From: Geomonas paludis
GTDB lineage: Bacteria; Desulfobacterota; Desulfuromonadia; Geobacterales; Geobacteraceae
Length of the DNA stretch: 64,000 nucleotides
Assembly: GCF_014193585.1 (NCBI RefSeq)
Contig: NZ_BLXY01000001.1
Location: 168,033 to 232,032, forward strand
Direction of reading: 5' to 3'
The notes under the pieces were generated by a model, which worked only from the letters and a program-made list of their open reading frames with translations, did not search any database and was not told the origin of the DNA. Made by a program: the position numbers and the translations under genes. Below are positions 1-10,203 of the stretch, one piece after another. Every line of letters starts with the position of its first letter. Position 1 is the first letter of the stretch.

Positions 1-43
1 AACAAAAGACACTCTCCTTTTTCACCGGAAGCCGCTCCGTCCG

Positions 44-90
44 AAAAAGTAGCCTGTCCCCTTTTTTAAAAAAGTAGCCTGTCCCCTTTT
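44..90. repeat. Two tandem copies of a 22-bp repeat
   Basis: A 22-bp unit reading AAAAAGTAGCCTGTCCCC followed by TTTT occurs at 44-65 and again at 69-90. The CCTGTCCCC core resembles one arm of the GGGGACTGGC...GCCAGTCCCC palindromes at 26994-27027, 39338-39370 and 43302-43335. It lies downstream of rsmG. Nothing else is recognised in bases 1-289. Confidence 0.7.
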
Positions 91-289
91 CTTCGGTCAC
101 CCTCCCCTGCCTGTCTTAGCAAGAAGGCATGCAGATGAATTTGGGGGGGGAATTGCACAAAAATTAGGCTTCCATTTTATAGGCTAAAAGCGCCTTTCTC
201 GACACGATGCTACCTCTGACCTTCTTTGGCAGCCAAAACCGCTTCTAGAGCCATTCTTGCTCGTTTCAGAAAATATTAATCATTACTAA

Positions 290-939
290 TCATGTTTTCG
301 AGATGACAACGAGCGATCTGGCGTCACCGGAGCAGGGAAGGGCGAAATCTTGCACCGACTCGACCCGCGCACCGAGTTTTTCCAGTTCACCTTCGGCGGC
401 CGTCACTTCCTCTGCGGCGTTCTTCCCTTTCATGGCGACGATGCGTCCGCCGTCCTTCAAAACCGGCAGCGCCATGGCAACGAAGGAAGGTATATCCGAA
501 AAGGCTCGGGAGACAACCCAGTCAAAGTGACCTGCGTATTGGGCGGCCAATGTTTCGGCGCGCACATGCAGCGCATCGAACCTCACCATGTTCAGCAGAC
601 GCACCGCCTGTTTCTGGAAGCTGATCTTTTTCACTACTGCATCGACTGAAACAATGTCCAGATCGGGCTGCACCAGCTTCACAGGAATACCGGGAAAACC
701 GCCACCGGAACCAATGTCGAGCATAGAACCCGGCCCGCGCACTACTTTCAGCAGGCTCAACGAGTCCACCAGGTGCTTCACCGCGATACCTTCGTCATCG
801 GTTATGGCAGTGAGGTTGATCTTCCTGTTCCATTTCTTCAGTTCTTCTGCGAAGAGGTCGAGGGCGTTCAACTGGGCGGGAGTGAGATCCACACCGAGTT
901 CCGCAGTGCCTTTTTTCAGCAGGTCTTTGGCGCGCTGAT

Positions 940-943
<4 letters not shown>
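290..943 (-). CDS. rsmG: 16S rRNA (guanine-N7)-methyltransferase RsmG (GidB)
   Basis: This enzyme methylates N7 of G527 (E. coli numbering) of 16S rRNA in the small subunit, using S-adenosylmethionine. The 217-residue length is normal for the family. The SAM-binding loop LDIGSGGGFPGIP is at residues 75-87, and the N-terminal KKWNRKINLTAI block typical of RsmG is at about 37-47. Its start overlaps the mnmG stop by 4 bases, so the two are translationally coupled. It is the last gene of the rpmH-to-rsmG minus-strand block. In many bacteria parAB follow this gene, but none is seen in the remaining 289 bases. Confidence 0.97.
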
Positions 944-2826
<1,883 letters not shown>

Positions 2827-2851
2827 TTACTGCGAAAGCATCTATGTGGGA

Positions 2852-2867
2852 TGTTCCACGTGAAACA
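2852..2867. other. parS: parS centromere site (one mismatch)
   Basis: The 16-bp sequence TGTTCCACGTGAAACA differs at one base from the ParB-binding consensus TGTTTCACGTGAAACA, at a position known to vary. It lies just upstream of mnmG, about 4.5 kb from dnaA. ParB loading sites typically cluster near the origin. Confidence 0.85.
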
Positions 2868-3314
2868 CTACTGAAAAGAAGTTTAAATCTGAGGAGTTAA
2901 CTCCTACAACACCCTGACAATCGTTCCCAAAAAGGTGGTTAATGTCAGGCGTTCTGCCATCAAAAGCAAATCCCCTCTGTCCCCCCTTTCGCAAAGGGGG
3001 GGACGTGGGTTCACCTTCGGCGCGAGGTGGCAAGTCACTCTGCGAGTCAGGCAAATCACTTCGAGCGTAAGACGAGTCACCCGACGCAACGGGCGAGTCA
3101 CCTGGTGCGATGAACGAACCGTACCTCGCCTTGTAGGGGTGAATAATTATTCGCCTGCCTCTTCCGGCGTTGGGGATCGACTGGCAACAACATTGATCCT
3201 GCCTGCGGCGGCTGGGCGAATGATTATTCGCCCCTACAGTCGAATTCGTCGGGTCACAATTCAAACCGATGAACAGTTAATGTAAGTATTGACTGTCACA
3301 ACGAAAGAGGCATT
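2868..3314. repeat. Intergenic stretch of mixed short repeats between the two parS sites
   Basis: This gap holds no gene I can support. It contains a C-rich palindrome of the CCCCCTTTCGCAAAGGGGG type (about 2966-3003). An irregular series of AGTCAC units follows at about 3028-3110. Two copies of a palindrome around GGGCGAATNATTATTCGCC lie at 3133-3155 and 3214-3237, and a degenerate third copy at 3347-3370 lies just past the second parS. Open frames across it are low-complexity and lack ribosome sites. Confidence 0.7.
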
Positions 3315-3330
3315 TGTTTCACGTGAAACA
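3315..3330. other. parS: parS centromere site (perfect consensus)
   Basis: TGTTTCACGTGAAACA matches the bacterial parS consensus at all 16 positions, and the palindrome extends one more base each side (TTGT...ACAA). It lies between mnmE and mnmG about 4 kb from dnaA. With the site at 2852 it forms a pair 463 bp apart. Confidence 0.95.
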
Positions 3331-3367
3331 ACGCAGACGCGATGTAAGGGCGAACCATTATACGCCC

Positions 3368-4735
3368 CTACTTGCCGATACAAAAACTGGAGAAGATCCT
3401 GTCGAGGACATCATCGGCGGTGGTCTCGCCGGTAACCTCCCCTACCGCGTTCAGCGCATCCCTCAGATCGACCGGCAGCAGTTCCATGTTCACCCCTGCC
3501 TCAAGATTGGCGACGAACGATTGCAGCGAACCGCGTGCCTTGAGCAGGGCGTCGCGATGGCGAGCCTTGGAAACGGCGACGAACTCGCGGCCATCGATAG
3601 CGTGCCCATGCATGAAGGCGTTGGTGATGGCATTACGCAGTTCAGGCACACCATCCCCGGTCAGAGTGGAGATGGCAACAACCGGTCCGGTGCACGCTTC
3701 TGGCAACACGGCATTGACCTGCAGGTCGGCCTTGTTACGCACTACAAGATAGCTCTTATTGCCGATGGCCTGCAAGATGGCGGCATCATCATCTCCAAAC
3801 TCACTGGAGCCGTCCACAACAAACAGTACCAAGTCGGCCTTCGGAATTCTGTCCAGAGACAGCCTGACCCCTTCCTGTTCAACTTGGTCCTCTGACTCGC
3901 GGATACCGGCGGTGTCGAGAAGCTTGACCGGCAGCCCGTTGATGTTGACCACTTCCTCGATCAGGTCACGGGTGGTGCCTGGGACGGAGGTGACAATGGC
4001 CCGCTTCTCTTTCAAGAGCGTGTTCAGTAGGCTGGACTTGCCGACGTTGGGCTTGCCGGCGATGACTACCGATACCCCTTCGCGCAGCACCCTCCCCTCA
4101 TCGAAGCCTTCTATCAAAGCATCCAATTCGGCCAACGCAGGTGCTACCTTGCCGAGTACGTCGGTCTCAACTGCTACATCAACATCATCCTCGGGAAAGT
4201 CTATGAGCGCTTCGACGTAGGCAAGGGCATAGACGATCCCTTCCTTCACGGTGGAAATGCGCTTGGAGAGCAGCCCCTCGCGTTGGTGCTGGGCCAGGGC
4301 CAACGAAGCATCTGTGCGGCTGGAGATGACGTCCATCACGGCCTCGGCCTGCACCAGGTCTATCCTTCCATTCAGGAAGGCTCGCTTGGTGAATTCGCCG
4401 GGCTCAGCCAGCCGCGCCCCTTGCTCCAGTGCCAGGGAAAGAATGCGCGACACAACCAGGGTGCCGCCGTGGCATTGGATCTCCACGACGTCCTCGCGGG
4501 TGTAGGAGTTGGGCCCCTTCATGTAGACCACCATGGCCTCGTCGACCAGGTCGCCGTTGCCAGGATTTACCACGTCACCATAAGAAAAACGGTGGCTTTT
4601 TAGGCCACCGTTCGACTTTGCTCTGAAGATGCTGCTTGCGATGGGCAGGGAGGCAGGGCCGCTGATCCTTACGATCCCGATTCCCCCCTCACCTACCGCT
4701 GTGCTTATTGCTGCGATTGTGTCGCGAACATACAT
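3368..4735 (-). CDS. mnmE: tRNA modification GTPase MnmE (TrmE)
   Basis: MnmE is a GTPase that works with MnmG on wobble uridines. The N-terminal formyl-tetrahydrofolate-binding domain is at about 1-120. The G domain is inserted in a helical domain, with G1 GKPNVGKSS at 227-235, the T-loop PGTTRD near 252-257 and DTAG at 274-277. The C-terminal CIGK tetrapeptide carries the conserved catalytic cysteine. The length of 455 residues is normal. It follows yidC by 19 bases on the same strand. A terminator-like hairpin lies inside the first 50 codons (separate entry). Confidence 0.97.
   Translation of the reverse strand: MYVRDTIAAISTAVGEGGIGIVRISGPASLPIASSIFRAKSNGGLKSHRFSYGDVVNPGNGDLVDEAMVVYMKGPNSYTREDVVEIQCHGGTLVVSRILSLALEQGARLAEPGEFTKRAFLNGRIDLVQAEAVMDVISSRTDASLALAQHQREGLLSKRISTVKEGIVYALAYVEALIDFPEDDVDVAVETDVLGKVAPALAELDALIEGFDEGRVLREGVSVVIAGKPNVGKSSLLNTLLKEKRAIVTSVPGTTRDLIEEVVNINGLPVKLLDTAGIRESEDQVEQEGVRLSLDRIPKADLVLFVVDGSSEFGDDDAAILQAIGNKSYLVVRNKADLQVNAVLPEACTGPVVAISTLTGDGVPELRNAITNAFMHGHAIDGREFVAVSKARHRDALLKARGSLQSFVANLEAGVNMELLPVDLRDALNAVGEVTGETTADDVLDRIFSSFCIGK
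4581..4612 (-). terminator. Terminator-like hairpin inside the mnmE coding start
   Basis: Read on the minus strand, AACGGTGGC (4612-4604), a 7-base loop and GCCACCGTT (4596-4588) form a perfect 9-bp stem. It is followed directly by TTTCTT. The element covers mnmE codons 42-50. It has the form of an intrinsic terminator but lies inside an essential-type gene, so attenuation or chance are both possible. Confidence 0.45.
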
Positions 4736-4754
4736 TGCTTTGATCCACTTTTGG

Positions 4755-6362
4755 TCAGTCGGCGACCGACTTGTTGATGTACATCTGCTGCGCGATGGTC
4801 AGCACGTTGTTGACCAGCCAGTAGATAACCAGGCCGGACGGGAAGTTCAGGAACATGAAAGTGAAGACGATGGGAAGCATCAGCATCATCTTGGCCTGGA
4901 CCGGGTCCATGTTGGTCGGGGTCATCTTCTGCTGGATGAACATGGTGGCGCCCATGATGAGCGGGGTCACGTAGTACGGATCCTTGGCAGAAAGGTCGGT
5001 GATCCAGAGATAGAACGGCGCGTGCCTGAGCTCGATGGAGTACATGAGCGCACGATACAGACCGAAGAACACCGGGATCTGGACAATCATGGGCAGGCAG
5101 CCGCCCAGCGGGTTGACCTTGTGGGTCTTGTACAGTTCCATCACGGCGCGGTTCATGGCGTCGCGGTCGTTCTTGTACTTCTCCTTCAGCTCATTCATCT
5201 TCGGCTGCAGCTTCTGCATGTCCTTCATGGACTTGTAGCTCTTGTGCGTGAGCGGGAAGAACACCAGCTTCAGGATGCAGGTGATGATGATGATGGCGAT
5301 GCCGTAGTTGCCGGTGTACTTGTAGAGGAACTTCAGGAACACGACCAGCGGCTTGGCGATAGCGGCAAACCAGCCGTAGTCGATGACCTCTTCCAGCCTG
5401 CTCCCCTGTGCCTTGAGGATGTCGAGATCTTTCGGGCCGTAGTACAGGGAGTAACTTACTGCTGCGCTCTGGCCGGGGGCCACGGTGACGGTCGGGGAAG
5501 CGATGTCCCTCAGGTTCGCGTCCACGGAAGGCCGGGACAGACGCACTTGGGCGATGCTCCCCTTCTCGGCGATGACGCTCTCCATGAAGTACTTGTCGGC
5601 AAAGGCGGACCAGACGATGTTCTTGTCGAACTGCACCGGAGTCTTGAGCAGGCTGTCCAGCTTCTCGCTCTTCACGGCGTTGTCGGTAAGGGTCGAGGGA
5701 CCGTACACCTCGTAGCGTCCGCCGCCTGCCTTCTGGTCCACCACGCGGGAGTTCTGCAGCAGGTGCACCTGTGCGGCTACCTGTGCGGAGCCGGCGTTCT
5801 GCACCTGCTCGGTGAGCCCGATGCGATAGGCGTCGCCGGAGAAGGTGAAAGTCTTCTTGAAGACGATCCCCTGCGGCGTGGTGGTGGTGAACTCGAGGGT
5901 CCCCTTGTTGGCGCCGGTAAGCTTCAGGTCACTGCCGCTGACGTTATAGAGTGCGGTCGGGTTGAGTCCCAGCTCGCGGGAGTCGCTGAGCAGGTTGAAC
6001 CTGTTGGCGGCGGTCTCGTTGACGAGGACGATGTCCTGCCCCTTCGGTCCGGCCACATCCTTGTACTTCTTCAGCACGAACTTCTTGAGGCCGGCACCCT
6101 GGGTAGAGAAGACGGCACTGTAGAGATCGGTATCGACGGTGATGTCGCGGGCAGCACCGGCGGGTTGTGCCGGCACGGCGATGGGAGCGGCAGGGGCGGC
6201 TGCGGGAGCGGCCTGCGGTGCAGCTGCTACCGTGGCGGAGCTCACCGCGCCCTGCTTGGCGTTACCTGCGGGCGGAACCGGTTTAGCGGGCGGGAAGATA
6301 AAAGAATAAGCGTACATTACCCCAATGGAGAGCAGTATCGCTACGATAGTACGTTTTTCCAT
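4755..6362 (-). CDS. yidC: Membrane protein insertase YidC
   Basis: YidC inserts and folds inner-membrane proteins, alone or with SecYEG. An N-terminal transmembrane anchor is at about 5-22, followed by an Ala/Pro-rich linker. The periplasmic beta domain characteristic of Gram-negative YidC spans about 60-320, and the five-helix core starts near 330 (motif FFPLTHKSYKSM, then KLQPKMNELKEKY). The 535-residue length is typical. It lies between yidD and mnmE in the conserved rpmH-rnpA-yidD-yidC-mnmE order. Confidence 0.97.
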   Translation of the reverse strand: MEKRTIVAILLSIGVMYAYSFIFPPAKPVPPAGNAKQGAVSSATVAAAPQAAPAAAPAAPIAVPAQPAGAARDITVDTDLYSAVFSTQGAGLKKFVLKKYKDVAGPKGQDIVLVNETAANRFNLLSDSRELGLNPTALYNVSGSDLKLTGANKGTLEFTTTTPQGIVFKKTFTFSGDAYRIGLTEQVQNAGSAQVAAQVHLLQNSRVVDQKAGGGRYEVYGPSTLTDNAVKSEKLDSLLKTPVQFDKNIVWSAFADKYFMESVIAEKGSIAQVRLSRPSVDANLRDIASPTVTVAPGQSAAVSYSLYYGPKDLDILKAQGSRLEEVIDYGWFAAIAKPLVVFLKFLYKYTGNYGIAIIIITCILKLVFFPLTHKSYKSMKDMQKLQPKMNELKEKYKNDRDAMNRAVMELYKTHKVNPLGGCLPMIVQIPVFFGLYRALMYSIELRHAPFYLWITDLSAKDPYYVTPLIMGATMFIQQKMTPTNMDPVQAKMMLMLPIVFTFMFLNFPSGLVIYWLVNNVLTIAQQMYINKSVAD

Positions 6363-6380
6363 TTCAATCTCCTGGAAGGA

Positions 6381-6593
6381 CTATTTGACCGGATCGTAAC
6401 CACCCGGGTGAAACGGATGACACTTGAGTATGCGCGCAGCCGTCAACCACAACCCCTTGAGAGGGCCGTATTTTTCCAATGCTTGTAAGGAGTAGTGCGA
6501 ACAGGTAGGGTAAAAACGGCAGGATGGGGCCTTGAGCGGAGAGATGAATCTCTGGTAGAGAACGATCAGGCCTTTGAGTATGCTAGTGACCAT
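6381..6593 (-). CDS. yidD: Membrane protein insertion efficiency factor YidD
   Basis: This 70-residue protein begins [14 protein letters not shown] and contains the family signature [19 protein letters not shown] and the HPGGYDPV tail. YidD is a small membrane-associated protein that helps YidC/Sec insertion. The ATG at 6593 is preferred. The longer frame to 6677 would run through the rnpA coding sequence and adds non-conserved residues. The gene overlaps the 3' end of rnpA by 11 bases. Confidence 0.92.
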   Translation of the reverse strand: MVTSILKGLIVLYQRFISPLKAPSCRFYPTCSHYSLQALEKYGPLKGLWLTAARILKCHPFHPGGYDPVK

Positions 6594-6936
6594 GTTTTTT
6601 ACGCAGCCGCCCGAAGGCGGCTGCGAGCTCGGTTGAGATCTGGTGAAAGTCAAGCAAGTCAGCTCCTTTCTTGGCAACGATATTGAAATCGGCCGAGATG
6701 AAAAGAGGCTTGTTCTGCCTGTAAAACTCCCGCAGCCTTCTCTTGATGCTGTTTCTGACTACGGCGTTCCCTACCTTCTTGCTAACGGTAAACCCGACCC
6801 TGGTGGCGCACCCGTCTTTCACCTTCCAGAGCAACAGAAAATGCGGCGTGTGCATCTTCGACGCGCCGTCGTTGAACTGCAGGAATTCGGGGCGCCTGCG
6901 CAGGCGTTCAGCCTTGGGAAAATCCGAGCAGGACAA
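6583..6936 (-). CDS. rnpA: Ribonuclease P protein component
   Basis: RnpA is the protein subunit of RNase P, which removes tRNA 5' leaders. The 117-residue protein has the N-terminal central-cleft aromatic region ([11 protein letters not shown]), [15 protein letters not shown], and the arginine-rich RNR helix [13 protein letters not shown]. It lies 8 bases after the rpmH stop and overlaps yidD by 11 bases, the conserved arrangement. Confidence 0.96.
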   Translation of the reverse strand: MSCSDFPKAERLRRRPEFLQFNDGASKMHTPHFLLLWKVKDGCATRVGFTVSKKVGNAVVRNSIKRRLREFYRQNKPLFISADFNIVAKKGADLLDFHQISTELAAAFGRLRKKHGH

Positions 6937-6944
6937 AAAGTAGA

Positions 6945-7094
6945 TTACTTGGTGGCAATGCCTACGGAGAGACGCTTGCGGCCTTTAGCCCTTCTCCTCT
7001 TGATAACGAGACGGCCGTTCTTGGTCGCCATACGCACGAGGAAGCCGTGGGTCCTTTTCCTGGAAGTATTGCTGGGCTGGTAAGTTCTTTTCAT
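6945..7094 (-). CDS. rpmH: 50S ribosomal protein L34
   Basis: The 49-residue protein begins [18 protein letters not shown] and is strongly basic, as L34 is. The ATG at 7094 has AAGGAG a suitable distance upstream. It is the first gene of the minus-strand block and faces away from dnaA. The frame stays open upstream to 7367, but that extension covers the dnaA upstream region and is not L34-like. Confidence 0.97.
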   Translation of the reverse strand: MKRTYQPSNTSRKRTHGFLVRMATKNGRLVIKRRRAKGRKRLSVGIATK

Positions 7095-7147
7095 CTTTAT
7101 CTGCTCCTTAAGTCTTAGGGTTACAATGCTTTTAAAGGCAAGTGTCG

Positions 7148-7177
7148 AACTTAAACATAATCGCCAATCCTTGTCAA
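7148..7177 (-). promoter_or_regulatory. Candidate rpmH promoter
   Basis: On the minus strand TTGACA (7177-7172) and TAAGTT (7153-7148) are spaced by 18 bases, ending about 53 bases before the rpmH start codon. The -35 box is perfect and the -10 box is weak. Confidence 0.5.
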
Positions 7178-7309
7178 GGTGTTTCTTTAAAGCCAAGTTT
7201 TGCCTTGCAAAAAAAGGGGATGACATGGTAGTGTGACACGCTAAAAATCTTAACATAGGCTTATTCTGTGTAAAATCCAGTAAGCCACTGAAATCGTGCA
7301 ACTTATCTA

Positions 7310-7329
7310 TTATCAACAGTTGTTGATAA
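7310..7329. other. Paired inverted DnaA-box-like sites upstream of dnaA
   Basis: TTATCAACA (7310-7318) and its exact inverse TGTTGATAA (7321-7329) are separated by GT. Each differs by one base from the DnaA box TTATCCACA. The surrounding rpmH-dnaA spacer (7095-7365) is AT-rich compared with the window. It may be a dnaA autoregulatory site, part of oriC, or both. Confidence 0.6.
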
Positions 7330-7365
7330 AGCTGTTTAAAAACAGTGAAAAAAAGGCCTCTCTCC

Positions 7366-8745
7366 ATGGAAAATATTTGGCTGGAAGCCCAGGCAAATCT
7401 TAAACAAGTATTAACCGAGCAGACTTACACGACCTGGATAGAGCCGCTTAAGTTCCTTGGCGCCACCGCAGACACCGTAGTCCTCGAAGTACCGAGTTCG
7501 TTCTTTCAGAAATGGGTCACCGACAAGTACCTCGCCATGATCAAGGAAGTACTCTCCGCGATCACCTCAAAGACCTACCACATCGAGTTCCACGTCGCCG
7601 AAGCCAAACCCGAGCTCCCCGAACCCAAAGCGGAGAAGGAGCCGAAGGCGAAAGGCAAAGAGAAGGATAAAGAGAAGGAAGGGGAAAAGGACAAGGAAAA
7701 GGAGAAGGACAAAAAGCCCGAGCTCGTCCCCAACCTGAACCCCAAGTACACCTTCGAGTCCTTCGTCTCCGGGCCGAGCAACCAGTTTGCCTATGCGGCG
7801 TCCCAGGCGGTCGCCAACAAGCCCGCGTCCAACTACAACCCGCTCTTCATCTACGGGGGTGTGGGTCTGGGCAAGACGCACCTGGTAAACGCCATCGGCA
7901 ACCAGATCCTGGCCAAGAACCCGAAAGCGAAGATCTGCTACTACTCGTCCGAGAAGTTCATGAACGAGATGATCAACTCGCTGCGCTACAAGAAGATGGA
8001 CGAGTTCCGCAACAAGTTCAGGAAGATGGACCTGCTGCTCATCGACGACATCCAGTTCATGGCCGGAAAAGAGGCGACCCAGGAGGAGTTCTTCCACACC
8101 TTCAACGCGCTCTACGAGTCCCACAAGCAGATCGTGGTCACCTCGGACAAGTTCCCCAAGGACATACCGGGTCTCGAGGAGCGCCTGAGATCGCGCTTCG
8201 AGTGGGGCCTGATCGCGGACATCCAGCCGCCGGGGGTGGAGACCAAGGTCGCCATTCTCAAGAAGAAGTCCGACATGCACGCGGTGAACCTCCCCGACGA
8301 CGTGGCGCTGTTCCTCGCCGAGGGAGCCACCAGCAACATCCGCGAACTGGAAGGGATGCTGATCCGCCTGGAGGCCTTCGCGAGCCTGACCGGTAAGGAG
8401 ATCACCCTGGCCATGGCGCGCGAGGTGATGAAGGACATCATCGTCGAGAAGACCCGCGACATCAGCGTGGAGATGATCCAGAAGATGGTCGCCGACCACT
8501 TCCGCATCAAGCTCTCCGAGCTCAAGTCGGACAAGCGCATCAAGACCCTGGTGGTGCCGCGCCAGATCGCCATATATATATGCCGGGAGCTGACCAAGGC
8601 GTCCTACCCGGAAATAGGCGAGAAATTCGGCGGCAAGGACCACTCGACCATCATCCACTCGGTGAAGAAGATAGAGAAGCAGTTGGCGGCCGACGCGGAC
8701 CTGAAGGCGACTGTGGAAGATATCAAGAAAAGGCTGTTCACATAG
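7366..8745 (+). CDS. dnaA: Chromosomal replication initiator protein DnaA
   Basis: DnaA binds DnaA boxes and melts oriC. Domain I is at about 1-75. The linker (domain II, about 80-120) is an extreme Lys/Glu-rich tract ([20 protein letters not shown]). The AAA+ domain has Walker [10 protein letters not shown] near 164-172 and Walker [10 protein letters not shown] near 222-230. The DNA-binding domain IV ends with the signature [12 protein letters not shown] near 424. The ATG at 7366 is preferred because AAAAGG lies 9 bases upstream. An in-frame GTG at 7345 would add seven residues. Confidence 0.97.
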   Translation: MENIWLEAQANLKQVLTEQTYTTWIEPLKFLGATADTVVLEVPSSFFQKWVTDKYLAMIKEVLSAITSKTYHIEFHVAEAKPELPEPKAEKEPKAKGKEKDKEKEGEKDKEKEKDKKPELVPNLNPKYTFESFVSGPSNQFAYAASQAVANKPASNYNPLFIYGGVGLGKTHLVNAIGNQILAKNPKAKICYYSSEKFMNEMINSLRYKKMDEFRNKFRKMDLLLIDDIQFMAGKEATQEEFFHTFNALYESHKQIVVTSDKFPKDIPGLEERLRSRFEWGLIADIQPPGVETKVAILKKKSDMHAVNLPDDVALFLAEGATSNIRELEGMLIRLEAFASLTGKEITLAMAREVMKDIIVEKTRDISVEMIQKMVADHFRIKLSELKSDKRIKTLVVPRQIAIYICRELTKASYPEIGEKFGGKDHSTIIHSVKKIEKQLAADADLKATVEDIKKRLFT

Positions 8746-8755
8746 TGGGGATAAC

Positions 8756-8897
8756 TGTGGAGAACCAGCCTGTCTGAAGCCCTGTCAAAAAAAGCTGTGC
8801 AGAAATGAAGAGAACTGGCCGGATTTTCCCGCCAAGTTTCCAGAGCCAAAAACGAAGCAGTTTCAAAGGGTAAAGAGGGTTGTCCACAGTATCAACA
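8756..8897. other. Candidate oriC region between dnaA and dnaN
   Basis: The 215-bp dnaA-dnaN spacer contains DnaA-box-like sequences TGTGGAGAA (8756-8764), TTGTCCACA (8880-8888) and GTATCAACA (8889-8897), each one or two bases off consensus. An AT-rich run follows at about 8899-8945, as expected of an unwinding element. Together with the paired boxes at 7310-7329 this could be a bipartite origin. I cannot tell which side is the main origin. Confidence 0.5.
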
Positions 8898-8960
8898 GGA
8901 CACTATCTACTACTACAATCTTTTATATAAAACATAATAAAACCAGAACCGGAGAGAGAC

Positions 8961-10079
8961 ATGGAATTCAGAATCAGCAAAGAGATTTTTATGAAAGCCC
9001 TCCAGAGAATCCAGGGTATCGTAGAAAAGCGCAACACCATGCCCATTCTCTCCAACGCACTGCTCGAGGTCCAGAACGACCAGCTCTTCATCACCGCGAC
9101 CGATCTCGAGGTCGGCATGAAGAGCTCCTACCCGACCACGGTGATTCGCGAAGGCAAGATCACCGTCTCCGCCAAGAAACTCTACGAGATCGTCAAGGAG
9201 ATGCCGGACGAGGAGATCCTCTTCACCACCAAGGAGAACGACTGGGTCGAGATCACCTGCGGCAAGGCCCGCTTCAACATCGTCGGTCTCTCCTCGGAAG
9301 AGTTCCCCTACTTTCCCAAGGTGAAGGAGGAGAGCTTCCTGGTCTTCAAGAACGAGATCCTGGCTGACATGATCGAGAAGACCTCCTATGCCATCTGCTA
9401 TGACGAGACCAAGTACAACCTGAACGGTATCTTCATCAAGGCGTTCGACGAAAACGGCACCAACGTCCTCAAGATGGTGGCGACCGACGGTCACCGCCTC
9501 TCCGTCGCCCAAAAGGAGATCAACGGCAACATCACCGCCGAGCTCTCCAAGGGGGTCATCTTCCCGAGGAAGGGTATCTTCGAGTTGAAGAAGATGGTGG
9601 AGGAGGAAGACGGCGAGATCATGCTGGGCTTCATGGACAACAGCGCCGTCATCAAGAAGGGGAACACCGTGGTGGTGATGCGCCTCATCGACGGCGAGTT
9701 CCCGGACTACACCAAGGTCATCCCGGTCGCCAACGACCGCATCGTGCAGATCAACCGCGACAAGTTCCTCCACTCGCTGAAAAGGATGTCCATCCTCTCC
9801 TCCGAGAAGTTCAAGGGGGTCAAGATCGACGTCAATCCGGAGCTGGTGATCATCTCCTCCAGCAACCCGGAACTGGGTGAGGCGCGCGAGGAGATCGAGA
9901 TCGATTACGACGGCAACGGCATCTCGGCCCGCTTCAACGCCAAGTACCTGATCGACGTGCTCTCGGTCATGGAACAGCGCGAGGTGGAGTTGAAACTGAA
10001 GGACGAGCTCTCTCCGGTGATCATGAAGGCGGCCGACGGCGAGGAGTTCCTGGCGGTCATCATGCCGATGAGGCTCTAG
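8961..10079 (+). CDS. dnaN: DNA polymerase III beta subunit (sliding clamp)
   Basis: The beta clamp encircles DNA and tethers DNA polymerases. The 372-residue length and N-terminal MEFRISKEIFMKALQRIQGIVEKRNTMPILSNALL are typical. The C-terminal SPVIMKAADGEEFLAVIMPMRL is the clamp's conserved end, which forms part of the partner-binding pocket. A ribosome site (GGAGAGAG) lies just upstream of the ATG. It follows dnaA and precedes recF in the usual order. Confidence 0.98.
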   Translation: MEFRISKEIFMKALQRIQGIVEKRNTMPILSNALLEVQNDQLFITATDLEVGMKSSYPTTVIREGKITVSAKKLYEIVKEMPDEEILFTTKENDWVEITCGKARFNIVGLSSEEFPYFPKVKEESFLVFKNEILADMIEKTSYAICYDETKYNLNGIFIKAFDENGTNVLKMVATDGHRLSVAQKEINGNITAELSKGVIFPRKGIFELKKMVEEEDGEIMLGFMDNSAVIKKGNTVVVMRLIDGEFPDYTKVIPVANDRIVQINRDKFLHSLKRMSILSSEKFKGVKIDVNPELVIISSSNPELGEAREEIEIDYDGNGISARFNAKYLIDVLSVMEQREVELKLKDELSPVIMKAADGEEFLAVIMPMRL

Positions 10080-10083
10080 AAAA

Positions 10084-10197
10084 ACAGATAAAGATTAAGA
10101 TTAAGATTTAGTAAAAGCAGGAGTATTTGAGTGAAGTAGCAAACTGACAACGAGTCAAGGTTCTCTAAACTCAGTCTTAATCTCAATCTTAATCTGT
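10084..10197. repeat. Palindromic repeat, GATTAAGA family, two arms
   Basis: The left arm (10084-10110) is built of GATTAAGA phrases. The right arm (10172-10197) is its inverse (TCTTAATCTCAATCTTAATC), with about 60 unrelated bases between. The right arm ends 6 bases before the recF ATG. Other members are at 19628-19720 and, as a single arm, at 57412-57439. Confidence 0.85.
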
Positions 10198-10203
10198 CTC
10201 TAA

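Noticed and set aside
2842-3264. 140-codon frame in the parS spacer
   Set aside because: It is made entirely of intergenic repeats and contains a parS site; it has no ribosome site.
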